Of a stretch of 64,000 bases of DNA, positions 1 through 9,245 are shown piece by piece; position 1 is the first letter of the stretch, and each line of letters starts with the position of its first letter. A program made the position numbers and the translations under genes. Origin of the DNA: Ignavibacteriales bacterium (GTDB lineage: Bacteria > Bacteroidota > Ignavibacteria > UBA10030 > SZUA-254). The stretch covers positions 66,745 through 130,744 of the forward strand of contig JACRFD010000070.1 in assembly GCA_016218025.1 (NCBI GenBank), given 5' to 3'. The notes under the pieces were generated by a model. That model did no database searches. It was not told where the DNA came from and worked only from the letters and a program-made list of their open reading frames with translations.

Positions 1-198
1 CGAAAAATATGAAACGTGTATTTTATCGTTCGCATCTATTGCAGCAGAAATGTCGCCATTAGCCGCATTTACATTATCAATCGTTGAATTATCTACAATT
101 GGATTATCATCGGAACTGCCGGTAGGAGTATTTTCTTTTTTAGAACAGCTAATAAGTAAAATTGAAACAAGAACGAGGAGATAGAAATAGGTTTTCAT
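1..198 (-). CDS. Lipoprotein, N-terminal part (cut by window edge)
   Basis: The reverse strand from the ATG at 198 stays open to base 1, giving 66 residues with no stop. Residues 1-17 are a hydrophobic signal sequence, and a lipobox (LISC) puts the lipidated Cys at residue 18. A Ser/Asn/Asp-rich linker follows. The last visible segment (IDANDKIHVSYF) looks like the start of a beta-propeller repeat of the 'ALDSNGNPHISYY' kind, so an outer-membrane or surface propeller lipoprotein is likely. The repeat assignment rests on only one partial unit. The gene continues beyond the left edge and its function is unknown. Confidence 0.7.
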   Translation of the reverse strand, partial: MKTYFYLLVLVSILLISCSKKENTPTGSSDDNPIVDNSTIDNVNAANGDISAAIDANDKIHVSYFS

Positions 199-763
199 TT
201 TTGAAAAAGTAATTTGTGAATAAAATATTTTAAAATAGATTTAGCATTTTGAATATAAATAAAGGAATTCAATCGAACAACATGATTGCGAAGCAGATCA
301 CAAATAAAAAGTGCGATCCAGGTTCAAACTGAATCGCACTCAAAGCCATACGAAGATATTGTTATTTCCCCAACTGCTGGGGCTGACTAAAAAGTAAGAA
401 AAGGAGTCATTCCGAACTCGGTTCGGAATCTGAACATAGCAAAATGAATTGCTTTGCATAGATGCTGAAATAAATTCAGCATGACCCTGTTCTTTTGGGA
501 CGACCCCAAATAGATCACTTCGTGACAACCAAACATAAAATGTAATCTTGTCATTTCGAATCCCGTTTTACGGGATGAGAAATCTTAACTGGGCAATCTC
601 AGATAAGATTTCTCAGTCGTCCCTTTCGGACTCCTTCGAAAAGACAGGTTGGAATTAGAAAATCAACGGCTGTCACGGTCCATACCGTGACAGTTTACTT
701 TTCGGTCACGAAATCTTGTCCGCCTTTGGCGGAGGTTCGTGACCGCCAAGCAACATACTTTCT
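199..763. repeat. 565-bp gene-free spacer filled with palindromic dispersed-type repeats
   Basis: No supportable gene lies here. The spacer contains several palindromic blocks. At 407-486 there are two inverted pairs (410-417/421-428 and 462-469/475-482). At 549-645 there is a 12-bp inverted pair (576-587/604-615) flanked by imperfectly matching ends. At 670-693 there is a perfect 10-bp hairpin with a 4-base loop. At 703-745 a 10-bp pair (703-712/736-745) encloses a second 6-bp pair (719-724/728-733). Blocks of the first two styles resemble dispersed intergenic repeats common in genomes of this group; that is recollection, and copy number must be checked genome-wide. A 62-residue frame across 340-528 is simply the translation of the first block. 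Confidence 0.7.
301..340 (-). terminator. Intrinsic terminator downstream of the ABC exporter operon
   Basis: Perfect 8-bp arms (AGTGCGAT at 310-317 and ATCGCACT at 333-340) enclose a 15-base loop. Read on the minus strand, the hairpin is followed by TTTTTATTTG. It lies beyond the exporter operon, which ends at 764, and before the lipoprotein start at 198. It probably ends the exporter transcript, although palindromic repeats lie in between. Confidence 0.55.
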
Positions 764-2080
764 TTAAAATACATGTCCCTTTTTAAATTGCCAGATGCTG
801 ATGCTTGTTATAAGGACAGCAATGCCGATTAATATTCCAATGTGCGGAAGAATATCGAATATACCGGCACCACGCCAGAGAACCTGTAATATCCCATCCA
901 TCGACCAATAGACGATTGTAAACTTACTGATCGTCTGTATGAAATCGGGCATGAACGATGTTGGAAACCAAGCCCCGCCGATGGAACTCATCGCCAGAAT
1001 TAAAAACATACCATAACCGTTGGCTTGTCCGGCAGTTCTACTGATCGACGAAAGAAGCATCCCGAATGCTGTGCATGCTGTTGCCGCGGCGATGATGATA
1101 AGAACGAGATTAATAAAGTTGGAGAAAATATCGATCTGGTAAAGCAATGCGCCTGCACTGAAAAGAATAAGAAGCTGTATAAAACCAAGCGACATATTGT
1201 AGAGATACTTGCTCCAGAGTATCTGAACACGTGAAATAGGTGAAGCTAGAAGACGCAGAACAACGCCGCTCTTTTTCTCCTCGAACAAAGCCGATGATGT
1301 GGCAGTGAGCGTAAATAAAAGGAACATCATCGCCCAGCCGCCTACACTCCGCGTTGCCCAGGGGTTTGCGATGTCTTGCCCAACCAACTGCACCTTATCG
1401 AGTTGAAGTATGTTTTGGAAGAAACTATTCTTAGCACTATCACTGCCACCAGCCATTGACAAAAGTGAATCAACCGGCGGATTGGTTATCCATTTTGGAT
1501 CTATCTTGAAATATTTACCTACCGTCTTTGCAATTTCATTATTAAACGCCTTACCTGAATCTAATCCCAAAAACTTAACAGCTTTATTTTTCATTCCCTG
1601 CATAAAGATATCAGGAATTTCACTCATGATTGTTTTTTGCAGCATCCCTTCTATCATTTGCATTTCGAGATCATTCTTTGGATCGTAGTAAAATTTCAGT
1701 TTCAATCCGAACGCTGTATCGGATAACGCATCAGCCGGAATTACAAGCGCCGCAGATACGCTCCCCTTCCTCACAAAATTCTGAATGGAAGCGGTATCAA
1801 ATGGAATGCGCTTGTCATTTTCATCTTTGTACGTTTTGATGAGAACAAACGTTTTAGAAGAATCAAGCACCCGCTCGATTTTCTTTCCGATCGGTGATGT
1901 ACTGTTGTTCAGAAATGCGATGTGAAGCTTTGTTGCGGTTCCACCCTTATTCAGATTTCCAAAAACAGCACCCCAAATTATAATCAATGCAATCGGGATG
2001 ATGAACGTCATCGTGACTGCACGCCTGTCGCTCCAGAATAATTTATAATCCTTTCGGATAAGTTGAAGAATCGTTTTCAA
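764..2080 (-). CDS. ABC-2 type transporter permease
   Basis: A 438-residue membrane subunit of an ABC exporter. One N-terminal membrane segment (about residues 21-41) is followed by a roughly 200-residue extracytoplasmic region. From about residue 245 there is a block of five or six hydrophobic helices. The sequence ALFEEKKSGVVLRLLASP after the first of these is the usual cytoplasmic loop of the ABC2_membrane_3 (YhgE/NatB-like) family. It overlaps the upstream ATPase gene by 4 bp, so the two are translationally coupled and presumably form one exporter. The substrate cannot be read from sequence; drugs, lipids or Na+ are family possibilities. Confidence 0.85.
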   Translation of the reverse strand: MKTILQLIRKDYKLFWSDRRAVTMTFIIPIALIIIWGAVFGNLNKGGTATKLHIAFLNNSTSPIGKKIERVLDSSKTFVLIKTYKDENDKRIPFDTASIQNFVRKGSVSAALVIPADALSDTAFGLKLKFYYDPKNDLEMQMIEGMLQKTIMSEIPDIFMQGMKNKAVKFLGLDSGKAFNNEIAKTVGKYFKIDPKWITNPPVDSLLSMAGGSDSAKNSFFQNILQLDKVQLVGQDIANPWATRSVGGWAMMFLLFTLTATSSALFEEKKSGVVLRLLASPISRVQILWSKYLYNMSLGFIQLLILFSAGALLYQIDIFSNFINLVLIIIAAATACTAFGMLLSSISRTAGQANGYGMFLILAMSSIGGAWFPTSFMPDFIQTISKFTIVYWSMDGILQVLWRGAGIFDILPHIGILIGIAVLITSISIWQFKKGHVF

Positions 2081-2994
2081 TCTCGCAGCCTCCTTCCGGT
2101 CAGGTGCAGGAAATATGATTCTAGCGTCGGTTTGTGCAGCTCAACAAACTTGTAGCTGATTGTGTTCTTCTCTAACGATGAAAAAAACTGTGAAAGCTGG
2201 AATCCGGCGTTTGGCTTGAGTTGAAAATGATCGTCCTCGTCAACAACTGAACCGAATGATTTCAATAAATCTATTTTACCTTTTGTTACTTGATTTTTTG
2301 TTATCAGAATAGTCTCATCATAAGGAAGTTTTTCTATCAATTCATCAATTGTTCCTTCTGCAATAATTTTTCCAAAGTCGATGATAGCGATACGCTTGCA
2401 CAGTCGTTCCGCTTCTTCCATGTAATGAGTTGTATAAACGATAGTCTTACCTTGTTCATTCAACATCAAAAGATAATCGAAGATAGCGTTGCGCGATTGT
2501 GGGTCGATGCCAACAGTTGGCTCATCGCATAAAAGTATTGGCGGATCGTGAAGCATGCTTGCGACGAGGTTCAATCGTCTTTTCATTCCACCGGAAAAAG
2601 TTTTTACTTTATCTTTACGGCGCTCGTAGAGTTGAACCGATTCAAGCTTTTCCTTGATCCGTTCTTTGAGTAAATTCTTCTCGATATGATAAAAGCTGCC
2701 AAAAATATCTAAATTATCCTGCGCAGATAAATCATCATAAAGTGCTAATGATTGCGGAACCAATCCAATGTTCTTTCGAGTGTGTAAACCATCCTGTGTT
2801 ACCTTTTCGCCTGCGATATGAATATCACCTTGATCAGGATTGAGGTAACCGACGAGTAAATTCATCAACGTGGTTTTACCTGCACCGTTTGGACCTAGAA
2901 GTCCGAAAAATTCTTGTTTATTGACATTAAGGGAAATATTATCCAGCGCGGTGATTGTTGGATAACGCTTTGTAATGCTGTTTATTTTTATCAT
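2077..2994 (-). CDS. ABC transporter ATP-binding protein
   Basis: A 305-residue ATPase subunit partnered with the permease that overlaps its stop. Walker A (GPNGAGKTT) lies at about residues 34-42, the signature is FSGGMKRR, and Walker B is ILLCDEPTVGID followed by the H-loop in YTTHYMEEAERL. The roughly 80 residues after the nucleotide-binding domain match the C-terminal extension of CcmA/DrrA/NatA-type exporters, which supports export rather than import. It is the first gene of the two-gene operon. Confidence 0.9.
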   Translation of the reverse strand: MIKINSITKRYPTITALDNISLNVNKQEFFGLLGPNGAGKTTLMNLLVGYLNPDQGDIHIAGEKVTQDGLHTRKNIGLVPQSLALYDDLSAQDNLDIFGSFYHIEKNLLKERIKEKLESVQLYERRKDKVKTFSGGMKRRLNLVASMLHDPPILLCDEPTVGIDPQSRNAIFDYLLMLNEQGKTIVYTTHYMEEAERLCKRIAIIDFGKIIAEGTIDELIEKLPYDETILITKNQVTKGKIDLLKSFGSVVDEDDHFQLKPNAGFQLSQFFSSLEKNTISYKFVELHKPTLESYFLHLTGRRLRD

Positions 2995-3030
2995 GGTTTA
3001 ATATACGCATTTGGGAAAGTATGTTTCAAT

Positions 3031-3642
3031 TTATAGAACTCTCACTCCCATCCATAATTGATATATTCCAAAACCAGCCAGTGCAAGTGCGGATATTCCA
3101 ATCAAACTTCTGTCTATTTTCGGACCAAGATTTTTTGCACTGCTAAAAAGCATTATTATTCCGATAGTTGTTATAATCATTGTGCCATAGAAAGCAATTA
3201 ACAGAACAAATCCATTTACGGGGGCTTCTCTCCATCCCTTTAATAAAAGCGGACCCATAACAAAACTCCACCCGATGTATGGCGCAGGGTTCAGAAGATT
3301 GACTATCATTCCTTTCCATATCGTTTGCTGAATTGAGTGAGTTGAATCGGTTTTAATATTTTTAAAATACAGCCATGTTTTGAATGCACCATAAGCGAGG
3401 TAAAGAACAAACATTCCACCCACAAGGTGTAACATATTTTCCGCCCAAAGAGGAATCTTGCTTAACACTGCGAGTACTAAAACTGCAATCGGCAGATCGC
3501 TTAAGAGAGGTGCAAATGTTGCAGGTGCAGTTCGCCTCCATCCAATTTTCAGAGATTGAGAAATTAAATATGTCTGAAAAGGACCGGGTTGCACGGCGGC
3601 AGCAAAACCGTAAGAAAATCCGATGATCAAATAAACCAGCAT
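3031..3642 (-). CDS. LysE-family transporter
   Basis: A 203-residue integral membrane protein with about six hydrophobic segments. The N-terminal QPGPFQTYLISQSL matches the conserved Pro-Gly-Pro region of the LysE/RhtB amino-acid exporter superfamily (P19-G20-P21). The length is normal for the family. The substrate is unknown; amino acids or other small metabolites are the family norm. It ends 36 bp before the exporter ATPase gene on the same strand and starts about 100 bp downstream of the small membrane protein. Confidence 0.75.
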   Translation of the reverse strand: MLVYLIIGFSYGFAAAVQPGPFQTYLISQSLKIGWRRTAPATFAPLLSDLPIAVLVLAVLSKIPLWAENMLHLVGGMFVLYLAYGAFKTWLYFKNIKTDSTHSIQQTIWKGMIVNLLNPAPYIGWSFVMGPLLLKGWREAPVNGFVLLIAFYGTMIITTIGIIMLFSSAKNLGPKIDRSLIGISALALAGFGIYQLWMGVRVL

Positions 3643-3741
3643 GATTTACGAAGGTACATTAATCCTGGAAAATTTCAAAGGAAGGAATAGATTATTTTGT
3701 TAGATTTCAATAAGGTGCAATCTTCATTTCCAATTGAACAG

Positions 3742-4098
3742 CTATTTGTCAGTGGCTATCTTTTTCGAAGAAGAAAAAACAGTATCAACAAACAAGGCAA
3801 ACAAAATTCCAAAAACATTGGCAAGCAAGTCGAAACTGTCGTACACATTGCTGAATATTCCGAATCCATCTAATATTTCAAACGATTCCACCGTAGCAAG
3901 TGTAAGTCCAGCGCTCCAGACTCGTTTGTATTTGGAGCTAATAGGTACTTGAAGCATTATAAAATATATCGCAAAAGATATTGCGATATTTCCAAGATAA
4001 CTTCTGATTAAATCTTCTGCCGGACCGCTATAATGCCCTTTAAAAATGAGTCCGGCTACACCTATTAAAACAAAAACGACGTTACGAATTTTATTCAT
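3742..4098 (-). CDS. Small integral membrane protein, VanZ/DUF2809-like
   Basis: A 118-residue protein with four predicted hydrophobic helices. The sequence YSGPAEDLIRSYLGN followed by a membrane helix, and a C-terminal DLLANVFGILFALFVDT block, resemble the small VanZ/DUF2809 membrane families in which an Asp and Asn near the last helix are conserved. The function is unknown. A sigma70-like promoter lies about 45-73 bp upstream, so it is probably transcribed on its own or with the LysE gene that follows. Confidence 0.6.
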   Translation of the reverse strand: MNKIRNVVFVLIGVAGLIFKGHYSGPAEDLIRSYLGNIAISFAIYFIMLQVPISSKYKRVWSAGLTLATVESFEILDGFGIFSNVYDSFDLLANVFGILFALFVDTVFSSSKKIATDK

Positions 4099-4142
4099 TC
4101 AGCATACATAATGTATATTATTAGGATGATAAATGTTGCATA

Positions 4143-4171
4143 AACATATAAAAGATGCTATAAAATGTCAA
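4143..4171 (-). promoter_or_regulatory. Putative sigma70-like promoter for the small membrane protein
   Basis: On the minus strand a perfect -35 hexamer (TTGACA, 4166-4171) is separated by exactly 17 bp from TATGTT (4143-4148), a 4/6 match to a -10 box. The start codon lies 44 bp downstream. Prediction from sequence only. Confidence 0.45.
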
Positions 4172-4234
4172 GTTTAAAATATTATAATTATAAGTCTGTG
4201 TTGAAAAGCGCTCTATTGAAGATTGCCATCCTAA

Positions 4235-4268
4235 AATAAAAAAGCCCGCAATTTGATTCGCGGGCTTT
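4235..4268 (-). terminator. Intrinsic terminator after the His/Asp-rich lipoprotein
   Basis: Perfect 9-bp GC-rich arms (AAAGCCCGC 4241-4249, GCGGGCTTT 4260-4268) enclose a 10-base loop. On the minus strand they are followed by a T-rich run. It sits 33 bp beyond the stop of the lipoprotein gene. Confidence 0.8.
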
Positions 4269-4300
4269 GAATAACTTAATACATATTTCAAGCATCACTA

Positions 4301-5098
4301 TTAATCGTGCGGGCGACCGTCTCCCCTGTCGTGTCCGCCTTTGCCTTTTCCAAATGAATTGTATATCGCACGACGGATTAATTTCAAATTTTCGGAAGAA
4401 TGGTCAGTTGGATCAAGCAAGGCACCTGTGGATGGATCCGTAAACCATAATGCCATATTGAAATTCAAAGCGATATTAACCGAGCTTGTTGCCTCGGGCA
4501 CTGTGAAATTACCTTTAATTTTGAATTCTAATTCGCCGTTAAAGTTATAAGCAAAATTTGTCCACGCTCCATTTTTGTAAACGGCACCCCAAACGGAGAT
4601 ACTCGATCCGCTGATCAGTGAATCGTTCATCATATGATGCCTGTTGTGTCGTTCGTCGCTGTCTTCATGGCGTTCACCGTTTTTCAACCGGTGAATTTTG
4701 AACTTAATACCATCGTAATTGCCCGCAGGCAAAACCTGATTTGCAAAGTCGATTGCTACCGTATCTCTTACATGAACAATAAAAGGACCTCTGAAAACGA
4801 TATTTGAATCGCGTTCCATGTCGTCCATTTCATGCTCCATTGAATCTACAACAACAGTATCGATATGCGATTCGAATTTTATTCTTGAAAAGATCACAAC
4901 AGCGCTGTCGATCCTTATGGAATCAACAGCGTTTATGCCCGATATTTTAAACAATCCGGCCGTTGCATTCTTTGAAAATGAAACCGACATATTTACCATC
5001 GGTTTTGAATATGATTGAGTTACCGTAGTAGGTTCACTGCAACTTACAACCAATATCGAAATAATTAACCATAATGGAAATAGCTGTTTCCAACTCAT
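4301..5098 (-). CDS. His/Asp-rich lipoprotein, DUF4382-like
   Basis: A 265-residue exported protein. A signal sequence with lipobox VVSC places the lipidated Cys at residue 20. The body is beta-rich, with segments such as DSAVVIFSRIKF and VLPAGNYDGIKFKI that resemble the DUF4382 fold; this is a weak match by eye. Two charged stretches stand out: EHEMDDMERD near residue 90, and a His/Asp/Glu/Met-rich loop (GERHEDSDERHNRHHMMND). The C-terminus is Gly/His/Asp/Arg rich. Metal binding is possible but inferred only from composition. A clear AGAAAGG ribosome site precedes the ATG. A terminator follows, so it is a single-gene unit. Confidence 0.65.
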   Translation of the reverse strand: MSWKQLFPLWLIISILVVSCSEPTTVTQSYSKPMVNMSVSFSKNATAGLFKISGINAVDSIRIDSAVVIFSRIKFESHIDTVVVDSMEHEMDDMERDSNIVFRGPFIVHVRDTVAIDFANQVLPAGNYDGIKFKIHRLKNGERHEDSDERHNRHHMMNDSLISGSSISVWGAVYKNGAWTNFAYNFNGELEFKIKGNFTVPEATSSVNIALNFNMALWFTDPSTGALLDPTDHSSENLKLIRRAIYNSFGKGKGGHDRGDGRPHD

Positions 5099-5383
5099 AT
5101 ATTACCTTTCTCTGATTATAATTTACTGACGTTACTCTAATAAAGAAAATATTTATTTAACATAAAAAATCAAGATGAGAATTATCACACCTTAATTGTG
5201 AATATTCCAATACGACCTTGTATATATGAACAATAGAACTGCAAGAATAATTTCATTTCATTTAACTTATCTGTCTAATTCATATGGTTATCTTGTTTTA
5301 ATTTAACGAGATTAGGTTTTGGAAGACGGTATTTGTACATTGATATACAAGATATTCTTATCAATTACTGATTAGGACTCACC

Positions 5384-5716
5384 ATGAATGGATTGGGCAA
5401 TGTTCGTATTAAAGGAATCTCTGGAAAAGAGTATAAGTTTAGAGCGTATCCGATGGATACAAAGTTTATCCATCTCGGCGCAGTATATTTTATTACAAGT
5501 CGCAATTTAAATCCAGACGGAAGAATTTCGCACAGTAGAATTTATTGTGGCGAGACAAACGACTTATCTACATATTTCGATGATAATAAAAATGTATCAT
5601 GCTTCAAAGCACATTTCGCAAATTGTATCTGCATTTTGCCACAGGAAGATGAGCAATCCCGCCTTAATATAGAAAACGATGTTCATAACAACTATAAACT
5701 TCTATGTAATATTTGA
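5384..5716 (+). CDS. Small GIY-YIG-like protein of unknown function
   Basis: A 110-residue soluble protein. Its order of elements recalls a minimal GIY-YIG nuclease fold. A hydrophobic strand (AVYFITSR) is followed after about 15 residues by IYCGETNDLSTYF, in the position of the family's YIG-x-T-x-nL segment. A Glu follows in RLNIENDV, and a final Asn in LLCN. The usual GIY and YIG triplets are changed (VYF, YCG) and no clear catalytic Arg is visible, so nuclease activity is doubtful. It is a single-gene unit between the divergent lipoprotein gene and a bidirectional terminator. The assignment is by motif order only. Confidence 0.5.
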   Translation: MNGLGNVRIKGISGKEYKFRAYPMDTKFIHLGAVYFITSRNLNPDGRISHSRIYCGETNDLSTYFDDNKNVSCFKAHFANCICILPQEDEQSRLNIENDVHNNYKLLCNI

Positions 5717-5766
5717 ATTACTTTTTTTTGTTTCAACTTATTACGGTTTGATATTAGCGCAAAATA

Positions 5767-5803
5767 AAACTCCGACTTCTGTAGAAGCCGGAGTTTATTT
5801 TTT
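5767..5803. terminator. Bidirectional intrinsic terminator
   Basis: The 14-base arms (5767-5780 and 5783-5796) pair with a single A-C mismatch around a 2-base loop. A T-run follows on the plus strand and a T-rich tract on the minus strand. It lies between two convergent genes, the small GIY-YIG-like protein and the tricorn-like protease, and can serve both. Confidence 0.8.
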
Positions 5804-5820
5804 CTACCTATCTTTTAATT

Positions 5821-8800
5821 TTATTTCTTGATCGGATATTCGGGTACCGGTGGAACAGAGTTTTCTTTTGTCTTCAATTCATCCAGAATCACTTCTATCG
5901 CTTTGTTTAACTGTTGATCTTCACCTGCAAACTCTTTTGCCGGATCGTTATCAACCACGATATCAGGATCAACACCATGACCTTCCATAATCCATTGACC
6001 TTCAGTATTATAACGCGAGAACTCCGGTTTATTCAGAACGCCGCCGTCAAGCAACGGAAGTGTTCCGCGAATACCTACAACTCCGCCCCACGTACGCTTA
6101 CCGATAAGTTTACCTAACCCATATTTCTTAAACCGATACGGGAAGATATCACCATCGGAAGCCGAGAACTCGTTAATGAGACAAACCTTTGGTCCCCAGA
6201 TCATAGCATCCGGATCTGGTGTTGGGATTGTATTCCTTGCAATGCTTATCATCGCAATTTCGCGTCTTAAACGTTCTACAATCATTGGAGATACATTTCC
6301 ACCGCCATTACCTCGATCGTCAATTATAACAGCTTTTTTCCTAAGCTGGGGATAATACTGTTTAACGAATTCGTTCAAACCATGAACGCCCATATCGGGG
6401 ATATGTATATAACCAACTTTACCGTTTGTGGCTTTGTCTACTTTTTCCATATTGCTTCTGACCCAATTGAAATAATAAAGATTCGCTTCATCGCCTATCG
6501 GTAAAACAGTTACTTCACGACTTCCTTTTTCTTCCGGGTTCGAGTTCAGTTTGAGTTTCACTTGCTTATCGACCTTATTTACCAAAGATGCAAAAATATC
6601 ATTCATGCCGGATGTTGATTTTCCATCAACAGCAATAATATATTCTCCTTCTTTTGCATTCACACCAACTTCTGTGAGAGGAGAACGGCTTCCTTTATCC
6701 CAGTTTTCTCCTTTTAGAATTTTGACAATTTTGAAATATCCGGTTTTAGAATCTTTTATAACTTGTGCACCTAACAAACCGGTTTGTATTCGCTTCGGTT
6801 TTGGATAATCTCCACCGCCAACATAAGTATGTCCTGTTGTCAATTCTCCTATCATTTCACCAATGATGTAAGTCAGATCTGCCCGATGATTTACGTACTG
6901 GACTAACGGTTTATATTTTTCATAAACTCCTTTCCAGTCAACACCATGCATATTGGGTGCATAGAAATAATCGCGCATCTGTCTCCAGCTTTCAGTGTAG
7001 ATCTGATTCCATTCGGCGCGCTTATCTAAATTAACTTCCATTCCGGAAAGATCGAGCTTGTCTTTTAAATCAATTTTACCTTTGGGTAGATCGATGATAT
7101 AAAAAGCTCTCTCCTTACCAACTAACATTTTCTTTTGATCGGCAGAAATTTCATATCCGTCAATTTCACCAAGGTTTGTTTCTTTTAAATCACCAAAATC
7201 ATAAATCATGAATTGTGATTTTTCATCTTTGCTGCCATTGCGAATATAATAAAGCGAGTTACCAACAGAATTTAACGACCGATAACCGGATGCTTGAATG
7301 GGCAATCCGATAATCCGGTCTTTTATTCCATCGAAATCTATCTTTACCACAACTGATTTATCTTCTTTCTTGTCTTTTTCTTTTTTATCTTTGCTCTCTT
7401 CAGCTTTCGGCTTCTCTTCCTTTACGGACACTTCATCACTCTTCGGTTTGAATGGTGATTCCACATCTTTTGAAAGAGTGATGAAATAAATTCTCGACAT
7501 ATCCTGATATGCATGGTTCCACTCGGTCTGGCTGTATGTCGGATTAAAATCTCGATCAGAAACAAAGTATAGATACTTGCCATCGGAACTGAATGTTGGC
7601 TGACCGGAAGTATACCATTTATCAGTTACATCGTTCTCTTTTCCATTCTCAAGTGAATAGATATAAACTCTTGACATCCAGTCATCTTCTGGTTTCACAT
7701 AAGTTATCCATTTGCTATCCGGCGACCAGCTATAATCGTTAAACTCAAATGCTTTTGAAGATGTAACCTCATGTATAGTTTTTGTTTCGACATCAAGATA
7801 TCTTAGTCGTTGCGCCCTGTCTGCCCAAAGAATTTTCTTTGAATCAGGTGACCAGAGGATTTGATATTTATAGTTATCGCTGTTCTTTGTCAACTGAGTT
7901 GGAGGTGCGCTGCCATCTTGTGGTTCAATATAAATTTCGTCCTCACCGGTTGCATCCGAAATATAAGCAATCCATTTACCGTCGGGCGACCATTTTGAAT
8001 TGCGGTCGTGTACGCCAGGTGAATTAGTAATATTCCTTACCGATCCGTATTTAGCCGGCACAGTAAAAATATCTCCTCGTGCACCGAATAAAGCCCGCTT
8101 GCCATCGGGAGAAATTTCGTAATTTGTTGTTTGATCTCCTACTTTAACGATACCGCTTCGTCCGCCATTCATATCGTCATCAATCTGCACCGGAACTTTA
8201 TCGGCTTTTTGTGAAGCAAGATCGAAGCGATAAATATATCCGCCATTTTCAAAAACTATTGCGTCATTTCCAAGTGATGGAAATTTAATATCGTAGTCTG
8301 AAAATGTTGTGAGTTGTTTTGTTTCTTTTGATGTTAAATCATAAGAATATAAATTCATACGTTTATTTGCATCGCGGTCGGAAATAAAATAAATTTTGTT
8401 TCCGCTCCACATCGGTATAATGTCAAGTGCCTCGTTGTTAGTGATGTTTTCAATTTTCTTGGTTTCAAAATCATAAATCCATATATCGTCTGCCATGCCG
8501 CCACGATATCGTTTCCAAGTTCTGAATTCTCTGAATATCCGGTTATAGGCTAGTTTTTTATCGTCAGGTGAAAAAGAACAAAATCCACCGCGCGGAAATG
8601 GGAGCTGTTCAGGCAATCCTTCTTCAACAGAAGCAAGATAAAGCTGACCATTAAAATCGTTATACTCTCTCATCCTAGATCTGAATATTATTTGTTTTCC
8701 GTCGTGTTTCCAACCCATAACTAAATTATTCGGGCCCATTCTATCCGATACATCATCACGTCCCAGTGTTGCTGTATAAGTTAAACGTTTTGGTACCCCA

Positions 8801-9087
8801 CCGGTGGATGGAATAAGAAATACTTCGGTATTCCCGTCATATTGTCCGGTGAATGCAATCCATTTCCCGTCGGGTGAGAAACGTGGAAACATTTCAAAAC
8901 CAATATCTGTTGTTAGCTTTCGTGCTACTCCTCCGTTTGAAGCCACTGAGTATAAATCGCCAGCATATGTGAATACAATTTGATTTCCATAGATTGCTGG
9001 AAAACGTAGAAGCCGGGCTTCTTGTTGTCCGAAAAGTGAGATGCTCACCAGAGTTATTAATATCATAACCTGAAAGAATCTTTGCAT
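5821..9087 (-). CDS. Exported tricorn-like protease (PD40 propeller, PDZ, peptidase S41)
   Basis: A large exported serine protease. A start at 9087 gives 1088 residues and is preferred over the ATG four codons upstream, because GGAG lies 6 bases before it and the signal peptide (MQRFFQVMILITLVSISLFG) then begins correctly. About residues 25-560 are WD40/PD40 propeller repeats (e.g. PRFSPDGKWIAFTG, KWSPDGKWIAYISD). A Lys/Glu-rich linker, a tricorn C1 region, a PDZ domain and the S41 catalytic domain follow. The tricorn-type catalytic His is in TTGHTY (about residue 753) and the nucleophile Ser in SASDGD (about 977). The GNGGGN loop is present. Bacterial relatives degrade peptides; here the site would be periplasmic. 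It is a single gene facing the bidirectional terminator. Confidence 0.88.
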   Translation of the reverse strand: MQRFFQVMILITLVSISLFGQQEARLLRFPAIYGNQIVFTYAGDLYSVASNGGVARKLTTDIGFEMFPRFSPDGKWIAFTGQYDGNTEVFLIPSTGGVPKRLTYTATLGRDDVSDRMGPNNLVMGWKHDGKQIIFRSRMREYNDFNGQLYLASVEEGLPEQLPFPRGGFCSFSPDDKKLAYNRIFREFRTWKRYRGGMADDIWIYDFETKKIENITNNEALDIIPMWSGNKIYFISDRDANKRMNLYSYDLTSKETKQLTTFSDYDIKFPSLGNDAIVFENGGYIYRFDLASQKADKVPVQIDDDMNGGRSGIVKVGDQTTNYEISPDGKRALFGARGDIFTVPAKYGSVRNITNSPGVHDRNSKWSPDGKWIAYISDATGEDEIYIEPQDGSAPPTQLTKNSDNYKYQILWSPDSKKILWADRAQRLRYLDVETKTIHEVTSSKAFEFNDYSWSPDSKWITYVKPEDDWMSRVYIYSLENGKENDVTDKWYTSGQPTFSSDGKYLYFVSDRDFNPTYSQTEWNHAYQDMSRIYFITLSKDVESPFKPKSDEVSVKEEKPKAEESKDKKEKDKKEDKSVVVKIDFDGIKDRIIGLPIQASGYRSLNSVGNSLYYIRNGSKDEKSQFMIYDFGDLKETNLGEIDGYEISADQKKMLVGKERAFYIIDLPKGKIDLKDKLDLSGMEVNLDKRAEWNQIYTESWRQMRDYFYAPNMHGVDWKGVYEKYKPLVQYVNHRADLTYIIGEMIGELTTGHTYVGGGDYPKPKRIQTGLLGAQVIKDSKTGYFKIVKILKGENWDKGSRSPLTEVGVNAKEGEYIIAVDGKSTSGMNDIFASLVNKVDKQVKLKLNSNPEEKGSREVTVLPIGDEANLYYFNWVRSNMEKVDKATNGKVGYIHIPDMGVHGLNEFVKQYYPQLRKKAVIIDDRGNGGGNVSPMIVERLRREIAMISIARNTIPTPDPDAMIWGPKVCLINEFSASDGDIFPYRFKKYGLGKLIGKRTWGGVVGIRGTLPLLDGGVLNKPEFSRYNTEGQWIMEGHGVDPDIVVDNDPAKEFAGEDQQLNKAIEVILDELKTKENSVPPVPEYPIKK

Positions 9088-9245
9088 ATTGAACTCCATT
9101 AAATATAAAAGAAGTGTGGATTAATTAGATGTTTTGAACTTGATTCTTCTACGAAACAAATTAAATAATGTTTGGGTTTCCAGAGATTATTTCTATTTTC
9201 AGGGATAATGTAGCAAAACCTGCGAAATTTACCAATTCAAGCTAC

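Noticed and set aside
340..528. 62-residue frame on the minus strand
   Set aside because: It is the translation of a palindromic repeat block (GHAEFISAS...QIPNRVRND pattern), with no ribosome site or homology to a protein family.
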